From Nematopogon swammerdamellus (lineage: Eukaryota; Arthropoda; Insecta; Lepidoptera; Adelidae), in contig OX336343.1 of the NCBI GenBank assembly GCA_946902875.1, positions 14,505,361-14,569,360 of the forward strand: a stretch of DNA of 64,000 nt, read 5' to 3'. Every line of letters starts with the position of its first letter. Positions within the stretch are counted from its first letter, which is position 1. The notes beneath the pieces are model-generated. The model worked only from the letters and a program-made list of their open reading frames with translations. It made no database searches and was not told the origin of the DNA. The translations under genes and the position numbers were made by a program. This document shows positions 12,001 to 18,389 of the stretch, piece by piece.

Positions 12001-15000
12001 AGATCCACACCTTCCTGTATCATATTGTATATTGTGTGGTCGCAGGTTGAGCAGTGAGGTGCGACACTGTGAGTTCCCGAGCGAGGAGCCGCCGCCCCCC
12101 TCGCCGCCAGTCCCCGCCCTCCCGACCCCACCGCGACGTAAGTTACCTCTAGTTATGCTGAATGTATGTAAAATAAAAAAAAGATTGTTGCTCTTTACAA
12201 AAAGGCCACTATGAAGGGAGGATTTGCTTGATTAAAAAAAAACAATGTGCATAAAATTTTAACACATTTTAATATTCATTAATTCATAAAATATGTATGT
12301 AATATACAACATAATTGTATGGCATTATACTTTCGTGTGGTGCAGATAGCAGACCATTGCAGTAAGAATGCAGTTTTCATATTGAGGGAAGGCTCAGCCT
12401 TAGGTCAGCTTCAGATACAGCCACTATCACTTTTGAGATTGTGCCAATTGTCATAATTAAACACCCATAAACAAAAAATTTTGCATGGTTGTATGTGCAT
12501 AGCCGCGGTAGGACAGGTTGTTGCACTTGCCCAACACTGACATACGGAAAAATAAAACTCAATTCAAATTACTCTAAACCAATAATAATAATAACTAAAA
12601 CATATAAAATAACTGTGTCACTTGCTCCACCCTGGAGCAAGTTATCATTACTTAGTGTACTCACTAAGTTATGTCGCAGGGTCACTACTGGGTGCTGGGT
12701 GGGTGTGCGGGTACCGCGCGCCGGCGCTGCACTTCAACCGGCCGAGCGAGGTGCGACGCCGCGAGCCGCGCCCTCCACACGTACTCGAGCTGGCCAACCA
12801 GAAGCATGTACTCACTAAGTTATGTCGCAGGGTCACTACTGGGTGCTGGGTGGGTGTGCGGGTACCGCGCGCCGGCGCTGCACTTCAACCGGCCGAGCGA
12901 GGTGCGACGCCGCGAGCCGCGCCCTCCACACGTACTCGAGCTGGCCAACCAGAAGCATGTACTCACTAAGTTATGTCGCAGGGTCACTACTGGGTGCTGG
13001 GTGGGTGTGCGGGTACCGCGCGCCGGCGCTGCACTTCAACCGGCCGAGCGAGGTGCGACGCCGCGAGCCGCGCCCTCCACACGTACTCGAGCTGGCCAAC
13101 CAGAAGCATGTACTCACTAAGTTATGTCGCAGGGTCACTACTGGGTGCTGGGTGGGTGTGCGGGTACCGCGCGCCGGCGCTGCACTTCAACCGGCCGAGC
13201 GAGGTGCGACGCCGCGAGCCGCGCCCTCCACACGTACTCGAGCTGGCCAACCAGAAGCATGTACTCACTAAGGCCAATGGCTGGAAGGTGAGAGACTCAT
13301 CTGTTTTTTTACATATTCTATTCAATAAGCTTGTGGTATGGCAGGACTGTAAAACGGATAGGTCTCTATATCATGTTGTTTAAATTATTTCAAATTTTTA
13401 TATTAAAAAACATTAATTTTCTTCACATATTTGAAGAAAACAAGAAAAAAAGGAGTAGGTACACTCCACTGCTGTTGAACTTGTAAAATGTATTGTCAAG
13501 AATGTCATGGATATTTTTGTCATCATCATCATCATCATCAGCCTGTATCGGTCCACTGCTGGACATAGGCCTCTCCCAAGGCACGCCACCACACGCGGTC
13601 TTCCAGTCTTCTCATCCATCCACTCCCGGCTACCTTTTTTAGGTCATCTGTCCACCTAGCCGGGGGGCGTCCCACGCTACGTTTGCTTGTACGTGGCCTC
13701 CATTCGAGCACCCGTCTCCCCCATCGGTTGTCGGGTCTACGACAGATGTGCCCAGCCCACTGCCACTTCAGCTTGCTTATTTTCTTAGCAATGTCGACTA
13801 CCTTAGTTCTTGTTAAGATATTGTAGGTGGTGGGAAGTGCTAGGTTGGTTGTGTGCAGGTTCATCACCTGACGGCGCAGATGGAGGACCTGGTGGAGCTG
13901 GAGTCGGCCTCGCGCGAGCAGCTGGGCGCTGTGCTGCGCTCCCTGGACTCGAGCAGCGCCCCGCATCTGCACGCCATCATGGAGCTAGTCAAGGTAATGC
14001 TGACATAGCTAACGCTCATTCTCTATATTTCTCTCTGTTTCACATTCCCTCTATGATTATAGATACAGACATTTATTTCGCCATAAAGAACACAATGGTA
14101 AAAAATTCAAATATTTCCTTGGATAATGTGTGGATAATCATTGATTTATGTTTCTCATAACCCAATGTTCTCTCGAAACAGCCACCCATGTTGGTTTACA
14201 TAAAAAAAAACGGTGAACTGAACAGTAGGTAATTGTAAAAAAAAAACAGAACAACTTTCGCGAGTTTGAAATTACTCAAATAAAAAAAAATTATGACAAT
14301 CTGTAAATTCTTTTTTTTTTCGATCTGACAGATGTCTTAGCTATGCCTTGCGGTATTTAATTTTTTTAGTTCCAAGGAGTATGTACCTAATACTTACTTT
14401 TATTTGAATGCCCCTCATATTTAGGATTATTAGTAGTACATATTAGTCACTAGGTAACATTGGTGTTCCTATGCTAGAAATGAAAAATAATTGCTCTTCT
14501 GAATTTGTATTGTAATAATTTGATGCTACGAGTATTTGTATAGTTATAAAAAGTTCAATACACTTTTAATGTTTTTAGGTTTCCGTATCCCGTACGGAAG
14601 CCTATTACTAAGCCTACGTCCGTCTGTCCGAGGGCTGTATCTCTTGAACCGTAGTAGGTAGCCGGTTGAAATTTTCACAGAACATGCGTTACTATGGCGG
14701 ATATAACAATGAATAAGAAAACAAAGACAATATTAAAAATTAAGGGGGGCTCCCATACAACAAACGTCTAAAAAATCGATTAGTCACACTATTGAATAAT
14801 AGATGGCGCCACAGGCTTTTATACATTGCAATGTTGAAAGACAAAAGATAGGCGGATAATAGCGGGTAGATACGGAAACCTCCGTGCGTGCGCGAGTAAC
14901 ACTCGCACTTAACAGATTTTTTATTATAGTTAACTTGGAAAGCTATACTTTATAATATAGCTGAAACCACCAAATGACTGTAGGTCTGTTAGTGATGGTG

Positions 15001-15169
15001 ACACTGTGTGCAGGGCAACATGCAGCGCAGCAAGATAGTGTGTGATGACATGCGGGAGGCGCGCGCGGACATCCTGCGTGTGTTCACGCACCGCACGCTC
15101 GTGGCCGACATCCTCGCACGCCAGGCGGACAAGCGCTGCTTCCGCAAACATCGCACCGCTCACTCCTAG
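1..15169 (+). CDS. SAP130: SAP130-like Sin3A/HDAC corepressor subunit, 5'-partial
   Basis: Exons inferred at <1-114, 1767-1954, 2934-3096, 3920-4052, 5145-5438, 12046-12137, 13133-13287, 13859-13993 and 15014-15169 (TAG). Every junction has GT..AG ends and codon phase carries through all nine exons, giving about 474 residues. The N-terminal part is low-complexity, rich in Ala, Pro, Ser and Thr. The family signature is C-terminal: RPSILRKRD, then PRKKPRKQ, a HFNRPSEVR block, LANQKHVLTKANGWKVHHL, QMEDLVELE and GNMQRSKIV. These match the conserved C-terminal domain of Sin3A-associated protein 130, a nuclear subunit that helps assemble SIN3-HDAC repressor complexes (family knowledge; not SF3B3, which shares the alias). 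Donors after exons 2 and 4 (GTCTTC, GTTGGT) are weak. The seventh exon sits in a 151-bp tandem repeat, and only its last copy is complete. Upstream exons lie outside the window. Confidence 0.86.
227..505. repeat. Dispersed repeat containing CTCAAATATTTCGT
   Basis: The block around CTCAAATATTTCGTRAAATA and the following AAATCAATAAA recurs near 22141-22200 and 50288-50340. A further part (TTCTAAATAAGTGAATCC near 35130) is shared with 22265. The repeat is AT-rich with no coding potential. The class is unknown. Confidence 0.5.
674..982 (-). mobile_element. 5'-truncated copy of the RLE-type LINE (3' end only)
   Basis: This stretch is the reverse complement of about 11706-12014, the 3' end of the LINE at 9682-12014. 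It covers the last codons of the endonuclease domain and the 3' UTR. A copy retaining only the 3' part is expected from incomplete target-primed reverse transcription. It lies in a SAP130 intron, opposite in orientation to the longer copy in a later intron of the same gene. Confidence 0.85.
1001..1097 (+). mobile_element. Short (CAA)n-tailed insertion with target duplication
   Basis: A block of about 95 bp ends in CAACAACAACAACAAC and is bracketed by the direct repeat ACCTATGTAATGC (about 987-1000 and 1097-1110). This looks like a 13-14 bp target-site duplication around a 5'-truncated retroposon. The insertion has no coding content. Confidence 0.6.
1497..1735 (+). repeat. SINE-like dispersed repeat, family 1 (diverged)
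   Basis: Family 1 is defined by shared blocks: CTAGGTGGTAGGGTT, ACTGAATGAAAG, GGGAAGCACTGACATGGCAC and GTTATGGGCTGACATCAC. Cleaner copies occur near 17595, 20060, 22875 and 28828. Here the blocks appear in the same order but mutated. Several copies end in CCATAAAAAA, so the family probably moves by retroposition. Confidence 0.65.
2600..2755 (-). pseudogene. LINE reverse-transcriptase C-terminus remnant
   Basis: On the minus strand the decayed peptides (NPRKHFLCNK, then NSFTNRLHKHL) parallel the C-terminal NPRRNFLSNRA and NSFKNRLDKHL of the better LINE fragment at 25625-26410. It is a second, older copy of that family with several frame breaks. Confidence 0.6.
3420..3640 (+). repeat. Helitron-like or MITE-like repeat end
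   Basis: TCTGTCTGTCCGCTTATAAC starts the block. It continues with CTCGAGAACCACTGAACCGA and ends GGGCGGAGCCGCGGGCCCAGC. Comparable ends (GCGGAGCCGCAGGCACAACTAGT) occur near 1295 and 7760. The segment is non-coding. Confidence 0.5.
3650..3865 (-). repeat. Retroelement 3'-end-like repeat
   Basis: A GAAAT microsatellite is followed by AT-rich sequence, TAAATAAATAAA and a block ending GGGGCTCCCC just before a SAP130 exon. This resembles a LINE 3' UTR in reverse orientation. No reading frame survives. Confidence 0.35.
4735..4960 (-). pseudogene. Possible LINE C-terminal remnant
   Basis: Minus-strand fragments (FDNKLSSNIK in one frame, VMLIEKSYFAVKDALGD in another) resemble the last part of non-LTR reverse transcriptases. 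The frame is broken and the match is only by eye. Confidence 0.35.
5655..5775 (-). repeat. SINE-like repeat family 1 fragment
   Basis: TGTCAGCCCATAACAC and GTGCCATGTCAGTGCTTCCC are the reverse-strand signatures of family 1. Confidence 0.6.
6119..7780. repeat. 67-bp minisatellite in two orientations with inverted Helitron-like ends
   Basis: The terminal blocks are inverted copies: CTAGCTTTTGCCCGCGGCTT at 6119 and GCCGCGGGCAAAAGCTAG ending near 7779. Between them are about a dozen 67-68 bp units from 6180 to about 6990. Each unit is centred on GGCCGAAGGCCGAGC, a small hairpin. From about 6990 to 7735 the same units run in the opposite direction. Units alternate between variants, and a four-unit block repeats with a 270-bp period (ATTATGGGCG at 6381 and 6651). 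The ends resemble 3' ends of lepidopteran non-autonomous Helitrons (family knowledge, not proven). The 259-codon frame here is a repeat artefact. Confidence 0.85.
7781..8245. repeat. Second, shorter two-way 67-bp array
   Basis: Directly after the first element, two units run in one orientation (about 7785-7935) and about four in the other (7935-8240). The GGCCGAAGGCC core is the same. This looks like a partial duplicate of the neighbouring array. Confidence 0.75.
8600..8752 (+). repeat. SINE-like repeat family 1 with poly-A tail
   Basis: CAGTTTAGTGTAGCC, GAAGTACTGACATGGCACC and GGGCTGACATCACGGATG are followed by about 20 A residues, placing the 3' end at about 8752. The (CATA)n tract abuts it. 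Confidence 0.7.
8753..8879. repeat. (CATA)n microsatellite, about 31 units
   Basis: An almost perfect tetranucleotide run. The apparent MYVC and HTYI reading frames on both strands come from this run and are not genes. Confidence 0.97.
9120..9432 (+). repeat. GC-rich block plus (CATA)n-tailed retroposon-like repeat
   Basis: A CpG-rich stretch (9160-9250) leads into a segment with TATGGGAGCCACATCTTAGC, and ends GAACATACATACATACATAC. A (CATA)n end also closes the repeats near 8580 and 36860. Confidence 0.45.
9682..12014 (+). pseudogene. Degenerate RLE-type non-LTR retrotransposon (R2/NeSL/Hero-like group)
   Basis: A 5'-truncated reverse transcriptase (9682-11244) shows LDFENAFGSVRH, QGCCLSPVTFN and the catalytic FADDITLL. 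It is followed by a CCHC motif, CPSC-X8-H-X4-C. A TAA after RGQYS breaks the frame. The continuation at 11346-11846 carries a restriction-like endonuclease signature, RPDILIF..ELTVPWE, and a later VEVGARGL. A reverse transcriptase followed by CCHC and a PD-(D/E)XK endonuclease defines the RLE class of LINEs. The clade is not settled here. At least one stop and one frameshift make it inactive. The 3' end is 31 bp upstream of a SAP130 exon. Confidence 0.88.
12138..12656. other. SAP130 intron, AT-rich
   Basis: The donor GTAAGT follows the 12046-12137 exon. Nothing coding or repetitive was recognised up to the tandem repeat. Confidence 0.6.
12657..13272 (+). repeat. 151-bp tandem repeat x4 carrying a SAP130 exon
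   Basis: Four apparently identical 151-bp units each begin TTATGTCGCAG (a 3' splice site) and end GTACTCACTAAG. Within each, the frame gives SLLGAGWVCGYRAP, HFNRPSEVR and LANQKHVLTK. Only unit four continues into KANGWK and the donor GTGAGA (13288). Units one to three have the acceptor but no good donor. Because 151 is not a multiple of 3, reading through shifts frame and reaches TAA. The intron just left of unit one also ends TGTACTCACTAAG, so 13 bp of homology flank the duplicated block. Confidence 0.92.
13288..13858. other. SAP130 intron with RTE fragment
   Basis: Runs from donor GTGAGA to acceptor TGTGTGCAG. About half of it is the RTE insertion at 13520-13822; the remainder is AT-rich without recognisable content. 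Confidence 0.7.
13520..13822 (-). mobile_element. 5'-truncated RTE-clade LINE, 3' end
   Basis: The minus strand encodes the typical RTE C-terminus: RTKVVDIAKKI, KWQWAGHICRR, WRPRTSKRSVGRPPARW, DDLKKVAGSGWMRR and GEAYVQQWT. A stop follows, then CCAGCAGTGGACCGATACAG and a (TGA)n tail at 13521-13541. The reading frame of this fragment is open. It ends 36 bp before the SAP130 acceptor at 13858. Confidence 0.88.
13994..15013. other. Last SAP130 intron with a SINE-like repeat
   Basis: Runs from donor GTAATG to acceptor GTGTGCAG. It is AT-rich, with the repeat at 14577-14910. Confidence 0.65.
14577..14910 (+). repeat. Dispersed repeat family 2
   Basis: Shared blocks are GTCCGTCTGTCC, CTGTATCTCTTGAACCGTA, GTTGAAATTTTCACAGA, GGGGCTCCCATACAACAAAC and a closing CGAGT..ACTCGCACTT. 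Related copies lie near 37890-38180, 47760-47965, 23945-24120 (reverse) and 52870. It is non-coding. Confidence 0.6.
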
Positions 15170-15559
15170 CGGAGCTCTTCCTCCAACCTACAAGCTGCAT
15201 TATCTGCCGTTCCATGTTGCAGAAACTCATTCTCTTTACGTAAAACGTGAATAATATATTTTATAAATATATGTACTTATGTAAGAAATGTGCAAATTTT
15301 TATTTGGACGTATGAACAGAACATCGATCGGCAGCCGTCCTCCCTCGGCCGGCCGGGCCGTCCTAGCGTACAGTAGGTACATAGCCAACTGACTTTTGCT
15401 TTCTTCTTGCTGGTTGATAATGATATATAGTCTTGTCGTAATATGATTTTGCTAAAGGTGGTGGGCGGTGTTGTGTTGTAATTCACACAGAGTTCTTGCA
15501 GCACAACTGCGATTAATTTATCTACAACCTCGAGGTAGACCTATCACCTTAGCTTATTC

Positions 15560-16200
15560 ACATTCAGTCGTTAGGCAAGGATGTGACGTTTCAGTGGATC
15601 CCGTCAAATATTAATGTGGCTTATCACTAAATACTAGTAAAAATATGTACAAAAAAAAATACCCTGCGAAGTTTCTTGTCGGTTATTCTTCGTGGGTGTA
15701 ATCGAACCGGATAGAATAAATTGTGACAAGTTCGAGTGCAGTCTAACTGCCATATGAATGATCAATAAACAATACAATACAGGTATAGAGGGCAACGAGT
15801 GTGCGGACGAGCCAGCTAAACGAGCGGTCGGATGTGATAATGTTTGGGCGTGCAAACCTTTTTTTAGTGACCACCTGAAAAAGGTTAAGGAGAAATTGTT
15901 ACTTTAAATGGAAAGAGTACTTTGACAGAAGTTCAGTAGAGAAGGGCTTTTTGTACGATACGAGCGGAAGCAGTTCGACAGCCATCATGGTTTATGGGCT
16001 CAAGTCTTTCACATTAAAGCATAAAAATAATTTAATGACTCTGATCTGGACACACCACATTAAACAAAAGTGCCCGCATGATGCGAAAAATAAATTCACC
16101 AAATTGCAGCGTTTGCACTAAAGTGAAGGATCAATTTCACATTTTATTGGAGTGTGAACGGAATAATACCTACGAAATGCATTGATCGTAGAAAGACACA
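15560..16200 (+). pseudogene. LINE RNase H remnant interrupted by a SINE-like insertion
   Basis: DVTFQWIPS (about 15574-15605) resumes as GIEGNECADEPAKRAV (15783 onward). Together these resemble the last RNase H motif of LINE polymerases. Between them lies about 175 bp ending GACAAGTTCGAGTGCAGT and AATCAATAAAC-type sequence, which also occurs near 22085-22135. Downstream frames keep NSPNCSVCTKVKDQFHILLECE, a zinc-knuckle-like tail. Several frame breaks are present. Confidence 0.6.
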
Positions 16201-16537
16201 GATAAAATATTATTTTTTTTGCGATACACAGGGCATTTGGTGACGGAAGAACGCAAAATAGTGATTACATTTTTCCAAGCATCTCTAGTCCTCAGAGGCT
16301 GAGATGGTTTGGAGAATTGTTTCATATAGGCATAGTGGCAAGACGGCTAAAGTCCTATTCAAATAAAGATACCTACTGGAGCAACGAAGAGCATCACCGA
16401 GCAATCTGTGATGATTATTTTGGCAATAAGGAATACCGCATTTGAAAGCAGTCGGCCCAATAAAGTAAACATTCAAAATGGCTGGCACTTCTTTTTCCAA
16501 ATATTTAACAGAATAGATAACAGAGAACAACAAATAA
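16201..16537. other. Intergenic, no gene seen
   Basis: Probably decayed retroelement sequence after the RNase H remnant. No open frame or signature is convincing. Confidence 0.4.
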
Positions 16538-16545
16538 TATATATA

Positions 16546-17128
16546 CAGTGGTCGAATTGAACTTATTTACGAACCGGAACGCGTCCCCCCCCCCCAAACA
16601 AAGTCCCAAATAAAATTGAAATATACGTAATTCATCAAACAACAATTAGGGTCTTAAAACACCACTAATAACAAAAAAAAATAATGCGTCTGTCATATCA
16701 TAACGAAATTTTCAGAAAATTCATTCACTGGTGTTTGGTTCAATAAAACTAAGTAGGTACAAAATTCCCTTTTTCCAAAATGTTTTAATCTGTATGTCTG
16801 TCCGTCTGTTTGTCGGGGTATCACGTTAAAACCGTTGCTTCTATTATCATCCAAAAGATGCACTTGCGAAATATCATCACACTCAATTATCAAAGACCTG
16901 AGCAGTGACGAATAATATAAAATTATGTATGACGATATTTTATATTATCGCAAAGAACACCGCCCATATTGGTCAAATTGTAGCTTTTTTGTTATGAAAA
17001 GCGGGAGCTGTGTAACTAAAAATCATCTTTGCGAGCCGGAAAGATTGAGGAAAACTTTTACGAAACGGAACTGTGATTTCACGAACCGGAACGGCGTTCC
17101 GGTGCGTTCCGGTTCAATTCGAGCACTG
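16546..17128. mobile_element. hAT-like MITE, 583 bp, TATATATA target duplication
   Basis: The ends are CAGTGGTCGAATTGAAC and GTTCAATTCGAGCACTG, an imperfect terminal inverted repeat. Exact 8-bp TATATATA copies lie on both sides (16538-16545 and 17129-17136), although the AT repeat makes this duplication less informative. CCGGAACG motifs recur near both ends. An 8-bp duplication plus CAGTG ends is the hAT pattern. No transposase is encoded. Confidence 0.8.
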
Positions 17129-17399
17129 TATATATACATTTCTTGATTACCAACTGTGGATTTCTTATGTAGGTACTGGTACCACACAGTATAAGTACAG
17201 CATGGTCACCCTCAAAGGGACAAGGTTAGGTTGACAGAGACGTGCGAGTTCGTGCGACAGGGACGGCGCTCTACAAGTGGACTTTCTTTTTCTAAAGCTC
17301 GACACACATTTGCTGCCGGGAACTATACCTAGTTAAAAAGCGTTTTGTTTTATTGCAAATTTTTTGTTTGTTTATGACACATTTGACTACATCACCTCC

Positions 17400-18060
17400 T
17401 ACAGCTATGCTGTTGCATGACTATGCTGAAAGCCTGGTGAGCTAGGTGTCATGTCAGTGCTTCCTGTTCATGCCAATAATGCACATGTGTATTATTGATT
17501 TTGATTGCATGTAAAGGTATAGTGTGTAGCTATATTAATTCTGTTTCTCCAAATATAGCAGTGTGAATGTCACTTTACAAAAATAACCCCATGAATAAAG
17601 TAGGTCCCTTCCCTTCTTACCATACTAGGTGGTAGGGTTCAACCCGCCCGGGTTGGTACCACCGCACTGAATGAAACGTCGGTCGAAACGGCTATGTAAA
17701 TAGTTTGTGTTTTCCGTCCAGTTCAGTGTAGCCGGCACGACCGAAGGGAAGCACTGACATGGCACCTAGTTCACCCGGTGTTATGGGCTGACATCACGGA
17801 TGTTGTAGATGATGTAGCCAACCGTGTCAGTTTCCATAAAAAAAAACAAGTAATATTTTGTTACAATAAGTCCACAAAACCAGCAGAACATACAAGTAAG
17901 TAATTCCATTTTTGGTCGTACCGACAGCACTCAATGAACGGTAACACAAACTATTTACATAGCCTCTTTGCCCGACCTTTCATTCAGTGCGGTGGTGGCG
18001 CCAATCCGGTTGGGTTAAACCTGTAAGGCAGAGGGGAAGAGACCTACAACTATAGGATAG
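17400..18060. repeat. Cluster of SINE-like family 1 copies, two in inverted orientation
   Basis: A full copy at 17595-17842 (+) runs from GTAGGTCCCTTCCC to CCATAAAAAAAA. A reverse copy at 17905-18055 follows after about 60 bp. A fragment near 17420-17470 carries GTGTCATGTCAGTGCTTCC. The inverted pair could fold in RNA. Confidence 0.75.
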
Positions 18061-18325
18061 TCGTACAACTATTATAAACTTCAATTTTTTTTATTTGAAT
18101 TAAATATGTTGGTAGGTACCTTCCTAGATTATTTATTAGTCATGGTTGAGCCAGAGGTGACACGTTTTGCCATAATTCTTGTAAACAATTTATTAAAAGT
18201 GCTTGTATACTTACATAGAACTGAATCAACGCTATCTTATCTCTGTGCTTGATAAGATGCCCCGCACGCACACGGTGTGCTGTGTGACTAACAAAATAGT
18301 ATCACATTTGCGTGCCAAGTAAAAC

Positions 18326-18331
18326 TCAGTT
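18326..18331 (+). promoter_or_regulatory. Candidate initiator (TCAGTT)
   Basis: TCAGTT lies about 60 bp upstream of the ATG at 18390 and matches the arthropod Inr consensus TCAGTY. No clear TATA box was seen. The transcription start is not verified. Confidence 0.35.
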
Positions 18332-18389
18332 GTGCTCTGTCGAGTTTCTATCTTCATTAAAAAAGTCGTATAAACTGAAAGAAATCACC

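Larger units (their letters stand above)
5439..12045. other. SAP130 6.6-kb intron filled with repeats
   Basis: The donor GTGAGT follows KPRKQ and the acceptor GGTCGCAG precedes 12046. The contents are a SINE-like fragment, the two-way 67-bp minisatellite, a (CATA)n tract, a CATA-tailed repeat and an RLE-type LINE. No further SAP130 exon was recognised. Confidence 0.7.

Noticed and set aside
12671..13271. 149-codon frames starting MSQGHYWVLGG in the 151-bp repeats
   Set aside because: They are out of frame with SAP130 and arise from tandem copies; the SAP130 frame is fixed by phase from neighbouring exons.
13538..13972. 144-codon minus-strand frame as a single gene
   Set aside because: Its N-terminal third is antisense to a SAP130 exon and the rest is an RTE fragment.
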